Below, in pieces: positions 1 to 9,184 of a stretch of 64,000 nt of DNA. The stretch is from Serratia sp. FDAARGOS_506 (GTDB lineage Bacteria > Pseudomonadota > Gammaproteobacteria > Enterobacterales > Enterobacteriaceae). The translations under genes and the position numbers were made by a program. Under the pieces are notes generated by a model that made no database searches, was not told the origin of the DNA, and was given only the letters and a program-made list of their open reading frames with translations. Within the stretch, counting starts at the first letter, position 1. Every line of letters starts with the position of its first letter. The DNA is taken from NCBI RefSeq assembly GCF_003812745.1, contig NZ_CP033831.1, positions 434,001 to 498,000 of the forward strand, in the 5' to 3' direction.

Positions 1-108
1 CCATTATGGCGAATAACAGCCGTCAATTTTGAGTCATGGGCCAAATTACCATAACTAATTAAAACCTTGATGTAAACCACTAATATTCCATTTAAACCAC
101 ATTGAGGG

Positions 109-136
109 TTGTCTCAGATATTCACTGTGTTAGGGT
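109..136 (+). promoter_or_regulatory. proVWX promoter (proU P2-like)
   Basis: The -35 hexamer TTGTCT (109-114) and -10 hexamer TAGGGT (131-136) are separated by 16 bp. Spacer and hexamers resemble the osmotically induced sigma-70 promoter P2 of E. coli proU as I remember it. Transcription would start near 143, leaving a leader of about 65 nt before proV. Bases 1-108 are AT-rich with no gene, as expected for an H-NS-sensitive upstream region; H-NS control is inferred. Confidence 0.7.
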
Positions 137-207
137 AAAAAGCTCTTTTATTTTGCTAAGGACAGCCCATATCGTTTTTAATTAAACCAGAGGAAACAGC
201 AAATTGC

Positions 208-1410
208 ATGGCAATTAAACTCGAAGTAAAGAACCTGTATAAGATATTTGGCGAACACCCGGAACGCGCATTCAAACTGCTGGATAAAGGTCTGACAAAA
301 GATCAGCTGTTTGAAAAAACCGGCTTATCGCTCGGCGTAAAAGACGCCACTCTGGCCATTGAAGAAGGCGAGATATTTGTCATCATGGGGCTCTCCGGTT
401 CCGGTAAGTCCACCCTGGTACGCCTTCTCAATCGTCTGATAGAACCCACCCGCGGTCAGGTGCTGATCGACGGTGAGGACATCGCCAAAATATCCGATAC
501 CGCGCTGCGCACCGTGCGGCGAAATAAGATCAGCATGGTATTTCAGTCATTCGCGCTAATGCCGCATATGAATGTCCTGAATAATACCGCCTTTGGTATG
601 GAATTAGCCGGCATGCCGCTACAGGAGCGCCAGGAAAAAGCGCTGGACGCCCTGCGTCAGGTCGGGCTGGAGAATTATGCCTTGTCTTATCCGGATGAAT
701 TATCCGGCGGCATGCGTCAGCGCGTGGGATTAGCCCGTGCCATGGCCAATAATCCGGATATATTATTGATGGACGAAGCCTTCTCGGCGCTCGATCCGTT
801 AATTCGCACCGAAATGCAGGATGAGCTGGTGAAATTACAGGCTCAGCATCAGCGCACCATCGTGTTTATTTCCCACGATCTGGACGAAGCGATGCGCATT
901 GGCGATCGCATCGCCATCATGCAGGGCGGTGAGGTGATCCAGGTCGGCACGCCGGACGAGATCCTGAATAACCCGGCCAATGACTATGTCCGCACCTTCT
1001 TCCGCGGCGTGGACATCAGTCATGTGTTCAGCGCCAAGGATATCGCCCAACGGCGCCCGGTGACGCTGATCCGCAAAACCCCCGGCTTTGGCCCCCGATC
1101 GGCGCTGCAGCTGTTACGCGATGAGGACCGTGATTATGGTTATGTTGTTGAACGCGGGAAGAAATTTATCGGCGTGGTGTCGATAGAGTCGCTGAAAAAG
1201 GCGCTGTCCGCCAATCAAACGCTGGACGATGCCCTGCTGGAAGCGCCCACCGCCGTGCCGGCCGACACGCCGCTCAGCGATCTGATTTCCCTGGTCGCCC
1301 AGGCGCCGTGCGCGGTGCCGGTGGTATGCGAAGAACATAATTATCTCGGCATCATCTCCAAGGCCATGCTGCTGCAGGCGTTGGACAAGGAGGGCTCAGC
1401 CAATGAGTGA
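208..1410 (+). CDS. proV: Glycine betaine/L-proline ABC transporter ATPase ProV
   Basis: This is the cytoplasmic ATPase of the ProVWX (ProU) importer, which takes up glycine betaine, proline betaine and proline during osmotic stress. At 400 residues it has the E. coli length. The Walker A motif GLSGSGKST lies at residues 61-69, the ABC signature LSGGMRQR at 165-172 and the Walker B segment ILLMDE at 185-190. The last 120 residues or so form the paired CBS region typical of this subfamily, which senses ionic strength. An AGAGGAAA ribosome site precedes the ATG. The 3' end overlaps proW by 8 nt, indicating coupled translation. Confidence 0.97.
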   Translation: MAIKLEVKNLYKIFGEHPERAFKLLDKGLTKDQLFEKTGLSLGVKDATLAIEEGEIFVIMGLSGSGKSTLVRLLNRLIEPTRGQVLIDGEDIAKISDTALRTVRRNKISMVFQSFALMPHMNVLNNTAFGMELAGMPLQERQEKALDALRQVGLENYALSYPDELSGGMRQRVGLARAMANNPDILLMDEAFSALDPLIRTEMQDELVKLQAQHQRTIVFISHDLDEAMRIGDRIAIMQGGEVIQVGTPDEILNNPANDYVRTFFRGVDISHVFSAKDIAQRRPVTLIRKTPGFGPRSALQLLRDEDRDYGYVVERGKKFIGVVSIESLKKALSANQTLDDALLEAPTAVPADTPLSDLISLVAQAPCAVPVVCEEHNYLGIISKAMLLQALDKEGSANE

Positions 1411-2509
1411 TACCACGCAGACCCAGGATCCCTGGGCTACCGCACCGGCCGATACCGGCGCCGCACCCGCTCACGATGCCGCCGCCAACGCCGGCGACGC
1501 CTGGTCCAGCGCGCCGCCGCCAGCCGCTCATGACGCCGCCGGACAAGGCGCCGATTGGCTCAGCAGCGCCCCGGCGCAGCCGGAACACTTCAGCCTGCTC
1601 GATCCGTTCCACAAAGCCTGGGTGCCGTTCGATACCTGGGTCACGCAAGGCATCGACTGGCTGGTGCTGCATTTCCGTCCGCTGTTCCAGGGCATCCGCG
1701 TGCCTGTGGACATGATCCTGAGCGGCTTCCAGCAATTGCTGCTGGGCATGCCGGCGCCGATCGCCATCCTGGTGTTCTCGCTGCTCGCCTGGCAGGTATC
1801 GGGCCTCGGTATGGGTGCCGCCACGCTGCTCTCCCTGGTCGCCATCGGCGCCATCGGTGCCTGGTCGCAGGCGATGGTCACGCTGGCGCTGGTGCTGACC
1901 GCGCTGTTCTTCTGCATCCTTATCGGCCTGCCGCTCGGCATCTGGCTGGCGCGCAGCAAGCACGCCGCCAAGGTGATTAGACCGCTGCTCGACGCCATGC
2001 AGACCACTCCGGCCTTCGTCTACCTGGTGCCGATCGTCATGCTGTTCGGCATCGGCAACGTGCCGGGCGTGGTAGTGACCATCATCTTCGCGCTGCCGCC
2101 GATCGTGCGTCTGACCATTCTCGGCATCAAGCAGGTGCCGGAGGATCTGATCGAGGCCGCCGAGTCCTTCGGCGCCAGCCCGCGCCAGCTGCTGTTCAAG
2201 GTGCAGCTGCCGCTGGCGATGCCGACCATCATGGCCGGCGTGAACCAAACGCTGATGTTGGCGCTGTCGATGGTGGTCATCGCCTCGATGATCGCCGTCG
2301 GCGGTCTGGGCCAGATGGTGCTGCGCGGCATCGGCCGGCTGGACATGGGCCTGGCCGCCGTCGGCGGCGTCGGCATCGTGATCCTGGCGATCATTCTCGA
2401 TCGCCTCACTCAATCGCTGGGGCGCGATCGCCGCAGCAAGGGCATCGGCCGCTGGTATCGCCGCGGCCCCATCGGGCTGCTGACTCGCCCGTTCATCAAA
2501 CAAGCCTGA
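1403..2509 (+). CDS. proW: Glycine betaine/L-proline ABC transporter permease ProW
   Basis: Inner membrane permease of ProVWX, 368 residues. The first 70 residues or so are hydrophilic, rich in Ala, Asp and Trp, and contain short repeated units such as DAWSSAPP and DWLSSAPA. An extended N-terminal tail is known for ProW; here it is slightly longer than I remember for E. coli. Several hydrophobic helices follow, then the EAA-type loop ([15 protein letters not shown]) that contacts the ATPase. The start overlaps the end of proV and proX begins 70 nt downstream, so the three genes form one operon. Confidence 0.97.
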   Translation: MSDTTQTQDPWATAPADTGAAPAHDAAANAGDAWSSAPPPAAHDAAGQGADWLSSAPAQPEHFSLLDPFHKAWVPFDTWVTQGIDWLVLHFRPLFQGIRVPVDMILSGFQQLLLGMPAPIAILVFSLLAWQVSGLGMGAATLLSLVAIGAIGAWSQAMVTLALVLTALFFCILIGLPLGIWLARSKHAAKVIRPLLDAMQTTPAFVYLVPIVMLFGIGNVPGVVVTIIFALPPIVRLTILGIKQVPEDLIEAAESFGASPRQLLFKVQLPLAMPTIMAGVNQTLMLALSMVVIASMIAVGGLGQMVLRGIGRLDMGLAAVGGVGIVILAIILDRLTQSLGRDRRSKGIGRWYRRGPIGLLTRPFIKQA

Positions 2510-2579
2510 CGCTTTTCCCGCCGGCGGCTGCGGCCCCGGCGGGCTATGACACCACCACATCGAAAAAAGGGGAAACACT

Positions 2580-3581
2580 ATGCGCACCACGGGCATCTGG
2601 GCTCTCGCCCTGACGACGCTGATTGGCTCACAGAGCGTGAGCGCGGCAGATTTACCCGGCAAGGGGATCGCGGTTCAGCCGGTGCAAAGCACCATTTCCG
2701 AAGAGACTTTCCAGACGCTGCTGGTCAGCAAAGCGCTGGAAAAACTGGGTTACGACGTGAAGGAACCGCGTGAAGTGGATTACAACGTCGCCTACACCTC
2801 GATCGCTTCCGGCGACGCGACCTTTATCGCGGTCAACTGGGATCCGCTGCACGCCGATCAGTACAAGGCCGCCGGCGGCGACGCCAAGTTCTACCGCGAA
2901 GGCGTCTACGTCAACGGTGCCGCGCAGGGCTACCTGATCGACAAGAAAACCGCCGAGCAGTACCACATCACCAACGTCGAACAGCTGAAGGATCCCAAGA
3001 TCGCCAAGCTGTTCGACACCAACGGCGACGGCAAGGCCGATCTGACAGGCTGCACCCCGGGCTGGGGTTGCGAAGCAGTGATCAACCACCACATCAAGGC
3101 CTATGGCCTGAGCAACACCGTCGAACACAACCAGGGCAACTACGCGGCGATGATCGCCGATACCATCACCCGTTACAAAGAGGGCAAGCCGGTGCTGTAT
3201 TACACCTGGACGCCGTACTGGGTCAGCGATGTGATGGTGCCGGGGCGCGACGTGGTCTGGCTGCAGGTGCCGTTCTCCTCCCTGCCGGGCGAGCAGAAGA
3301 ACGTCGACACCAAGCTGCCTAACGGCGCCAACTACGGCTTCCCGGTCAACACCATGCGCATCGCCGCCAACAAGCAGTGGGCCGAAGCCAATCCGGCGGC
3401 CGCCAAGCTGTTCGCCATCATGAAGCTACCGATCGCCGACATCAACGCGCAAAACCTGCGCATGCATGAAGGCCAGGCTTCGGAAGCCGACATCCAGAAC
3501 CATGTCAACGGCTGGATCAAGGCGCACCAGGCCACCTTCGACGGCTGGGTGAAAACCGCCGCCGAAGCGGCGAAGCCGTAA
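2580..3581 (+). CDS. proX: Glycine betaine-binding periplasmic protein ProX
   Basis: Periplasmic substrate-binding protein of ProVWX, 333 residues. The N-terminus is a Sec signal peptide with likely cleavage after VSA at residue 22, giving a mature start ADLPGKG. The mature protein carries aromatic residues expected for the quaternary-ammonium cage (for example YTWTPYWV) and the cysteine pair in GCTPGWGC, likely a disulfide as in E. coli. A GGGGAAAC ribosome site lies just upstream. It is the last gene of the operon. A GC-rich hairpin (3588-3613) follows the stop without a T-run. Confidence 0.97.
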   Translation: MRTTGIWALALTTLIGSQSVSAADLPGKGIAVQPVQSTISEETFQTLLVSKALEKLGYDVKEPREVDYNVAYTSIASGDATFIAVNWDPLHADQYKAAGGDAKFYREGVYVNGAAQGYLIDKKTAEQYHITNVEQLKDPKIAKLFDTNGDGKADLTGCTPGWGCEAVINHHIKAYGLSNTVEHNQGNYAAMIADTITRYKEGKPVLYYTWTPYWVSDVMVPGRDVVWLQVPFSSLPGEQKNVDTKLPNGANYGFPVNTMRIAANKQWAEANPAAAKLFAIMKLPIADINAQNLRMHEGQASEADIQNHVNGWIKAHQATFDGWVKTAAEAAKP

Positions 3582-3611
3582 CTGCTCAGGGGCGCCGCCT
3601 GTGCCGCGCCC

Positions 3612-4490
3612 CTACCCCGCCATATCGATGCCGCTGAAATGCAAAAAGCGCTCGGCGACAGTCGACATGGGCTGCGGCCAAATACAATACACCTGGCGCC
3701 GCGGCCCATCTTCAATCGGAATCGACACCAGCGCACTTAAGCGTTGCGCGGTCGAGATCGGTACGATGCCCGCCGCCAGTCCGCGCCGCACCAAATTCTC
3801 CAGCCATTCGATATGATCGATTTCAAAACTGACGTGCCGACGGATGCCCGCCGCCTGAAAGGCGCGATCGGTTTGGCGCCGCGCGCCGGTGCCGCTGTAG
3901 AAATCCACCAGCGGCACTTCCGCCAGCGCCTGCAAATTCACCCGCTCGCGGCCGGCCAACGGATGCTGCGGCGCCACCAGCGCCACCAGCGGCTCATCGG
4001 CCAACTGCCGGTGCGACAGCGGCAGCAGGTCAGCATCGCCCGGCCAGATGCCGACGAACGCCATATCGCATTTTTGCTGGCGCACGTCTTCCAACAGCGC
4101 TTCGCTCATGCCGACGTACAGGCGGATATTCACCGCCGGATAGTGGCGGTGAAACTTGTCGAGCCTTTCGGTCAGAGCCATCACGTTTATCGTTGAAATG
4201 GTGCCGATGGTCAGGGTGCCGGACACCGCGCCATCGGCCGCCGTCACCTCTTCCACCAGCGCCTGCTGCGCCGCCAGCAGCCGCTGCGCAGGGGCCACGA
4301 AAGCCTGGCCGGCGGGGGTCAACCGCACCCGGCGCGAAGTGCGTTCAAACAGCGTACAGCCCAGCTCTTCTTCCAGTTTGGCGAGCTGGTGGCTAAGCGC
4401 CGACTGCACCGTATGGCAGCGCTGCGCCGCTCGGGTAAAGTTCAGCTCTTCCGCCACCGCCAGCGCATAGCGGATCTGCTTTAGGTTCAT
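3612..4490 (-). CDS. LysR-family transcriptional regulator
   Basis: A 292-residue LysR-type regulator. Residues 1-60 form the winged helix-turn-helix (MNLKQIRYALAVAEELNFTRAA, followed by a recognition helix with VQSALSHQL). The rest is the periplasmic-binding-like effector domain. It is transcribed divergently from the MFS transporter at 4596, the usual arrangement of a LysR protein controlling its neighbour. A T-N11-A dyad (4497-4513) sits just upstream of its own start, consistent with autoregulation. The effector cannot be predicted. I do not recognise a named orthologue. Confidence 0.9.
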   Translation of the reverse strand: MNLKQIRYALAVAEELNFTRAAQRCHTVQSALSHQLAKLEEELGCTLFERTSRRVRLTPAGQAFVAPAQRLLAAQQALVEEVTAADGAVSGTLTIGTISTINVMALTERLDKFHRHYPAVNIRLYVGMSEALLEDVRQQKCDMAFVGIWPGDADLLPLSHRQLADEPLVALVAPQHPLAGRERVNLQALAEVPLVDFYSGTGARRQTDRAFQAAGIRRHVSFEIDHIEWLENLVRRGLAAGIVPISTAQRLSALVSIPIEDGPRRQVYCIWPQPMSTVAERFLHFSGIDMAG

Positions 4491-4496
4491 GGCATC

Positions 4497-4513
4497 TATC
4501 TTGAAATGAGATA
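4497..4513. promoter_or_regulatory. Candidate LysR operator (T-N11-A dyad)
   Basis: TATCT and AGATA arms flank 7 bp, and the core fits the LysR T-N11-A rule. It lies 6 bp before the regulator start and about 80 bp before the divergent MFS gene. The assignment rests on motif and position only. Confidence 0.5.
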
Positions 4514-4595
4514 AATAAAATGAAAATTATACATTGGTTTCCCGGCGTGCGTTGCCGGATACTGCGCGCCATCTTCTTCCCGTGATGAAAAAACC

Positions 4596-5795
4596 ATGAG
4601 CCAACAAAACACCCACCCGGGCCTCAGCCCGGCGCTGACCGTGCTGATCGCCATCGCTACCGGCCTGGCGGTCGCCAGCAACTATTACGCGCAGCCGCTG
4701 CTGGAAACCATCGCCACCGGCTTCAACCTGTCGGTCAATCAGGCCGGCTTTATCGTTACCGCCGCGCAGCTGGGTTACGCCACCGGGCTGCTGCTGCTGG
4801 TGCCGCTCGGCGATATGTTCGAGCGCCGCGGGCTGATCGTTTTCATGACGCTGCTGGCCGCCGGGGGCATGCTGATCACCGCCACTTCCGCCACGCTGCC
4901 GATGATGATCCTCGGCACCGCGCTCACCGGGCTGTTCTCGGTGGTGGCGCAGATCCTGGTGCCGCTGGCCGCCACGCTGGCCCATCCGGAAAAGCGTGGC
5001 AAGACCGTCGGCATCATCATGAGCGGCCTGCTGCTCGGCATCCTGCTGGCGCGTACCGTTGCGGGCGCGCTGGCGTCGTTCGGCGGCTGGCGTACCATCT
5101 ACTGGGTCGCCAGCGTGCTGATGATCCTGATGGCGCTGATCCTGTGGCGCGCGCTGCCGCGCTATAAGCAACACTCCGGGCTGAACTATCCGCAGCTGCT
5201 GGCCTCGATCTTCAGCCTGTTCTGCCGCACGCCGCTGCTGCGCACCCGCGCCATCCTCGGCGCCCTGTCGTTCGCCAACTTCAGCGTGCTCTGGACCTCA
5301 ATGGCCTTTCTGCTCGCCGCGCCGCCGTTCAACTACTCCGAGGGCGTGATCGGGCTGTTCGGCCTGGTGGGCGCCGCCGGGGCGCTGGCCGCTTCGCGCG
5401 CCGGTCATCTGGCGGACAAAGGCAAGGCCGGATTGACCACCACCGTCGGCCTGGTGCTGCTGCTGCTGTCCTGGATACCTATCGCGTTCGCCAAACAATC
5501 GCTGTGGGCGCTGATCGCCGGCATCCTGATCCTCGATCTGGCGGTGCAGGCGGTACACGTCACCAACCAAAGCGTGATGTACCGCATCATGCCGGACGCG
5601 CGCAATCGCCTGACCGCCGGCTACATGACCAGTTACTTTATCGGCGGCGCCCTCGGTTCGCTGCTCTCCGCCTCGGCCTATCAGCATGCCGGTTGGTACG
5701 GCGTAGCCGCCGCCGGCGGGGTGTTATGCCTGCTCAACCTGCTGACCTGGTGGCTCGGCAAGCACCACGATCCGCAGGGGCCGGCGACAATCTGA
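4596..5795 (+). CDS. MFS transporter (YgaY-like)
   Basis: A 399-residue protein with about twelve hydrophobic segments, belonging to the major facilitator superfamily and probably an inner membrane drug or metabolite efflux permease. The segment after the second helix (LVPLGDMFERRGLIVFM) is the MFS loop 2-3 signature. It lies between proVWX and ygaZH, the place where E. coli K-12 carries the decayed MFS gene ygaY, so it is probably an intact copy of that gene. Substrate is unknown. The divergent LysR gene is its likely regulator. The ribosome site before the ATG is weak, so the exact start is less certain. Confidence 0.88.
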   Translation: MSQQNTHPGLSPALTVLIAIATGLAVASNYYAQPLLETIATGFNLSVNQAGFIVTAAQLGYATGLLLLVPLGDMFERRGLIVFMTLLAAGGMLITATSATLPMMILGTALTGLFSVVAQILVPLAATLAHPEKRGKTVGIIMSGLLLGILLARTVAGALASFGGWRTIYWVASVLMILMALILWRALPRYKQHSGLNYPQLLASIFSLFCRTPLLRTRAILGALSFANFSVLWTSMAFLLAAPPFNYSEGVIGLFGLVGAAGALAASRAGHLADKGKAGLTTTVGLVLLLLSWIPIAFAKQSLWALIAGILILDLAVQAVHVTNQSVMYRIMPDARNRLTAGYMTSYFIGGALGSLLSASAYQHAGWYGVAAAGGVLCLLNLLTWWLGKHHDPQGPATI

Positions 5796-5844
5796 TTATC
5801 GTGCAAATAGTAACTTAAGAAATTTATTAGCGGTGCAGGGTATA

Positions 5845-5870
5845 AACATTACTTACTCTCTGGTAATGTT
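5845..5870. promoter_or_regulatory. Inverted repeat upstream of ygaZ
   Basis: Perfect 8-bp arms AACATTAC and GTAATGTT flank 10 bp, 47 bp upstream of the ygaZ start and next to a TATAAA sequence (5841-5846) that could be a -10 box. It could be an operator or a leader hairpin. No regulator is identified from sequence. Confidence 0.45.
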
Positions 5871-5916
5871 CTGGGCATAAACTATTGAAGTCCTATCTAC
5901 CCTGCGACCCACAACC

Positions 5917-6663
5917 ATGCAAAGCCAAGCTGCAGACAGCCTCAATCCGCCCGCCGTCAGCGCCACCTTCGCCAACGGCGTCGTCGACAGTTTGCCGATC
6001 GTCATCGGATATGTCCCGGTAGCGTTCGCCTTCGGCCTCAGCGCCGTCAAACTGGGCTTTTCCCCGCTGGAAAGCATTTTCTTCTCCTGCATCATCTACG
6101 CCGGCGCCAGCCAGTTCGTGATCACCGCCCTGCTGAGCGCCGGGATGTCGCTGTGGGTCTCCGCATTGACGGTGATGGCGATGGACGTGCGCCACCTGCT
6201 GTACGGCCCGGCGCTGCGCCACCGCATCGTCTCGCGCATGTCGCCCGGTAAAACGGCGATGTGGGCCTTTGGCCTGACCGACGAGGTCTTCGCCGCCGCT
6301 ACCGCCAAACTGATGCGCAATAACCGCAGCTGGAGCGAAAACTGGATGCTGGGCATCGCGCTCTGTGCCTGGCTTTCCTGGGTGGCCGGCACCGCGCTCG
6401 GTGCGCTGTTCGGCAACGGCCCGCTGGAGCAGTTCCCGGTGATCGAGGCCTCGCTGGCCTTCATGCTGCCGGCGCTGTTTCTCAGTTTCCTGCTGGCCGC
6501 CTTCCGACGCCCGCAGGGCCTGACTATCGCCGCCGCGCTGGCCGGCGCGCTGCTCGGTGCAGTGCTGTTCTCCATTCCGATCGCCATTTTGGCCGGCATC
6601 GGCGCCGGCTGCGTCGCCGCCCTGTTCCAGCCCGCCCCTGCGGAGGCCAACCATGAACACTGA
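5917..6663 (+). CDS. ygaZ: Branched-chain amino acid exporter large subunit YgaZ (AzlC family)
   Basis: Inner membrane protein of 248 residues, AzlC family, which with YgaH exports L-valine and related branched-chain amino acids; in E. coli the pair also exports methionine. It has multiple hydrophobic helices and the family motif around residues 60-95 (YAGASQFVITALL, then AMDVRHLLYGPAL). It overlaps ygaH by 11 nt, so the two subunits are translationally coupled. Position between the MFS gene and mprA is as in E. coli. Confidence 0.94.
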   Translation: MQSQAADSLNPPAVSATFANGVVDSLPIVIGYVPVAFAFGLSAVKLGFSPLESIFFSCIIYAGASQFVITALLSAGMSLWVSALTVMAMDVRHLLYGPALRHRIVSRMSPGKTAMWAFGLTDEVFAAATAKLMRNNRSWSENWMLGIALCAWLSWVAGTALGALFGNGPLEQFPVIEASLAFMLPALFLSFLLAAFRRPQGLTIAAALAGALLGAVLFSIPIAILAGIGAGCVAALFQPAPAEANHEH

Positions 6664-7000
6664 TGTGCTGGTGATCGGCCTGGTGGTCGGTTGCGCCAAT
6701 TACCTGTTCCGTTATCTACCGCTCAGGCTGGCGCCGGCGCGCGCCCAGCCCGGCCTCAAACGCGGTAAAGCCGCCCTGTTGCTCGACAGCATCGGCATCG
6801 CCTCGATCTGCGCCCTGCTGGTGGTCTCCAGCACGCCGGTAGTGATGCGTGAACCGGACAAGTTGCTGCCGACATTGGTGGGCTTCGCCGCGCTGGCGCT
6901 GTGCTTCTACCGCAGCAAAAGCATCATTCTGTCGACGCTGCTCGGCGCGACGGCCTTTGGCGTCACATTAAAGCTGTTAATGCTTTTCGGTCCAGGCTGA
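6653..7000 (+). CDS. ygaH: Branched-chain amino acid exporter small subunit YgaH (AzlD family)
   Basis: Small hydrophobic protein of 115 residues, AzlD family, partner of YgaZ. I chose the ATG at 6653 (MNTDVLVIGLVVG); the upstream open frame back to 6557 is inside ygaZ and reads as non-membrane sequence. A GGAGG site lies 5-9 nt before this ATG. About four hydrophobic segments are visible. It ends 163 nt before mprA. Confidence 0.92.
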   Translation: MNTDVLVIGLVVGCANYLFRYLPLRLAPARAQPGLKRGKAALLLDSIGIASICALLVVSSTPVVMREPDKLLPTLVGFAALALCFYRSKSIILSTLLGATAFGVTLKLLMLFGPG

Positions 7001-7104
7001 CGCCGCTCCCGATCGTTTGGCTTCACTTTGGCGTTTTCATGCGCCACTTCTTTACAAACACTGACAAATGACACGAATTGCTAAATTATCCGCACGGCTG
7101 AACA

Positions 7105-7133
7105 TTTACATTATTTGTCACCGTCGTTACTAT
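7105..7133 (+). promoter_or_regulatory. mprA-emr promoter
   Basis: TTTACA (7105-7110) and TACTAT (7128-7133) are spaced by 17 bp, a good sigma-70 match, 30 bp before the mprA start. In E. coli, MprA binds in this region to repress the operon and is released by drugs and uncouplers; the same logic is inferred here. Confidence 0.6.
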
Positions 7134-7162
7134 CTCGAACGAAATTAATGAGGCCCTAAATT

Positions 7163-7681
7163 ATGGAAAGCTCGTTTGCCCCCATAGAACAAATGCTGAA
7201 TTTCCGCGCCACACGGCAGAAAGATTTCCCTTATCAGGAAATCCTGCTGACCCGCCTGTGCATGCACATGCAAGGCAAGCTGCTGGAAAACCGCAATAAG
7301 ATGCTGAAGGCGCAGGGGATTAACGAAACACTGTTTATGGCGCTGATCACCCTGGATGCGCAGGAAAGCCACAGCATCCAACCTTCTGAGCTAAGCTCTG
7401 CCTTAGGCTCCTCGCGCACCAATGCGACCCGCATCGCCGACGAGCTGGAGAAACGCGGCTGGATCGAGCGCCGGGAAAGCGACAACGATCGCCGCTGCCT
7501 GCATCTGCATCTGACGCCGCAGGGGGAAGAATTTCTCAGTCAACTGCTGCCGCCGCAGCACCAATGTCTGCATTTCCTGTGGTCCACGCTGACCGACGAT
7601 GAGCAAAAACAGCTGGAACAGCTGACGCGCAAATTGCTGGCACGTCTGGATCAAATGGAAATCACAGAACAGTTACCCTAA
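7163..7681 (+). CDS. mprA: MarR-family repressor MprA (EmrR)
   Basis: MarR-family winged-helix repressor of 172 residues. It is nearly identical to E. coli MprA through the DNA-binding core (for example [25 protein letters not shown]), but the C-terminus differs and is a few residues shorter. It represses its own operon and is inactivated by structurally diverse hydrophobic drugs. It heads an operon whose next gene here is an outer membrane lipoprotein rather than emrA. Confidence 0.96.
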   Translation: MESSFAPIEQMLNFRATRQKDFPYQEILLTRLCMHMQGKLLENRNKMLKAQGINETLFMALITLDAQESHSIQPSELSSALGSSRTNATRIADELEKRGWIERRESDNDRRCLHLHLTPQGEEFLSQLLPPQHQCLHFLWSTLTDDEQKQLEQLTRKLLARLDQMEITEQLP

Positions 7682-7709
7682 TTCACAATTTCTGTTCAGG
7701 TACCTACTT

Positions 7710-9161
7710 ATGCGATCCCCATTTAACTGGAGATTCACCCCGCTGTTCGCCATGTTGCTGCTGGCCGGGTGTGCTTCGACCGATAATATTGCCCCGCAAT
7801 CCACGCTGATGGATCCGCAGAGCCTGCAGTTGGCTCAGCCGAAAGTCAGTTCGCTGGCCGTCAGCCCGCAGTGGTGGCGCGCCCTCAAGGATCCGCAGTT
7901 GGACGCCTTGATGACGCAGACGCTGCAAAGCTCGCCGACCCTGCGGCAGGCCGCTGCCCGCGTGCGCGAAGCGCAGAGCGTGGTGGGTGAAGCCAGCGCC
8001 GCCAACGGGCCTAACCTGGATCTGAACGCCAGCACCCAACGCCAGCGCGTGCCGCAAAACGTCAATATGGGGCTGGGGTATCCGCATAAGCCGATCTACG
8101 AAAGCTCCAACTCGCTGGGGCTGAACCTGGCGTACGAGTTCGACTGGTGGGGCAAATACCGCAACCAGGTGAACGCCGCCAAGGCGCAGGTGAACGCCGC
8201 GCGCGCCGAGCAGGAACAGGCAGCGCTGATGCTGACCAGTTCGGTGGCGTCCGCCTACTATCAGCTGCAGAGCAATCTGGCACTCGAGAAGCTGCTGCAA
8301 CAGGAAGTGAATAACAATGAGCGCCTGACCGCGCTGCGCCAACAGCGCTATCAGGCCGGTCTGACCGGCGTCGACGTACCGCAACAAACCCAGGCGCAGT
8401 CCGACGTCGCCAAGCAGCAGATCCTGCAGCTGCAGTCGCAGATCGAGCAGCTCAGACACCAGCTCGCCGCGCTGGCCGGCCAGGGGCCGAACGCCATGCA
8501 ACACCTGCGTCAGGTGCCGTTGCCCGCAGACAACCTGATGGCGCCGCAGGGCGAACTGACAGCGGATCTACTGGGCAAACGCCCGGACATCGCCGCGCAA
8601 CGCCAGCTGGTGGAGTCTTACAGCCAGCGCGTCAGCGCCGCGCGTAAAGAGTTTTACCCCAGCCTGACCATTTCAGCCTTCGCCGGCCTGATGACCACCA
8701 ATACCAGTGGCACCAGCCCGAATCTGTTTGAAGCGGCCAGCCAGGCCTGGAACGTGATGCCGGCGATTTCGCTGCCGATCTTCCACGCCGGAGCACTGCG
8801 CAGCAAGCTGGGCGAGGAATCCGCGCTGTATGACGAAGCGGTGGAATCCTATAACCAAACCATCCTGAATGCGGTACAGGAAACCGCTGACGCCATCACC
8901 ATCCAGCAGAGCTCTGCGCAACAGCAGCTGCAGGCGGCGTCCGCGGCCCGGTCGATGCAACAGGTGTATCAGGTCGCCAACGCCCGTTACCAGGCAGGGA
9001 TTATCGGACGCGACGATCTGTTGACCAGCCAGACGCAGCTATTGCAGCAGCAACAGGCGGAGTTGAATGCCAGCAGCAATTTACTGCAGGCGAAGATAGG
9101 ACTGATCCGTGCGCTGGGCGGTGGCTATCAGGCCCCGGCCGCAGCGGATTCGAAAGCATAA
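7710..9161 (+). CDS. Outer membrane efflux lipoprotein, NodT/OprM family
   Basis: Trimeric TolC-like outer membrane channel of 483 residues. The N-terminus has a lipoprotein signal with lipobox LLAGC and acylated Cys21. Two homologous outer-membrane-efflux repeats follow, rich in Gln and Ala coiled-coil segments (for example residues 165-200 and 395-440), with typical motifs such as YEFDWWGKY and KRPDIAAQR. It sits between mprA and emrA, 28 nt after mprA and 23 nt before emrA, so it is co-transcribed with them. E. coli has no such gene here and its EmrAB uses TolC; this protein probably serves as the dedicated exit duct. Confidence 0.93.
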   Translation: MRSPFNWRFTPLFAMLLLAGCASTDNIAPQSTLMDPQSLQLAQPKVSSLAVSPQWWRALKDPQLDALMTQTLQSSPTLRQAAARVREAQSVVGEASAANGPNLDLNASTQRQRVPQNVNMGLGYPHKPIYESSNSLGLNLAYEFDWWGKYRNQVNAAKAQVNAARAEQEQAALMLTSSVASAYYQLQSNLALEKLLQQEVNNNERLTALRQQRYQAGLTGVDVPQQTQAQSDVAKQQILQLQSQIEQLRHQLAALAGQGPNAMQHLRQVPLPADNLMAPQGELTADLLGKRPDIAAQRQLVESYSQRVSAARKEFYPSLTISAFAGLMTTNTSGTSPNLFEAASQAWNVMPAISLPIFHAGALRSKLGEESALYDEAVESYNQTILNAVQETADAITIQQSSAQQQLQAASAARSMQQVYQVANARYQAGIIGRDDLLTSQTQLLQQQQAELNASSNLLQAKIGLIRALGGGYQAPAAADSKA

Positions 9162-9184
9162 TAATATAAGGCTTGGAGAACACC

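Noticed and set aside
1352-2662. 436-codon open frame opposite proW
   Set aside because: Antisense of proW; low-complexity Gln, His and Arg composition.
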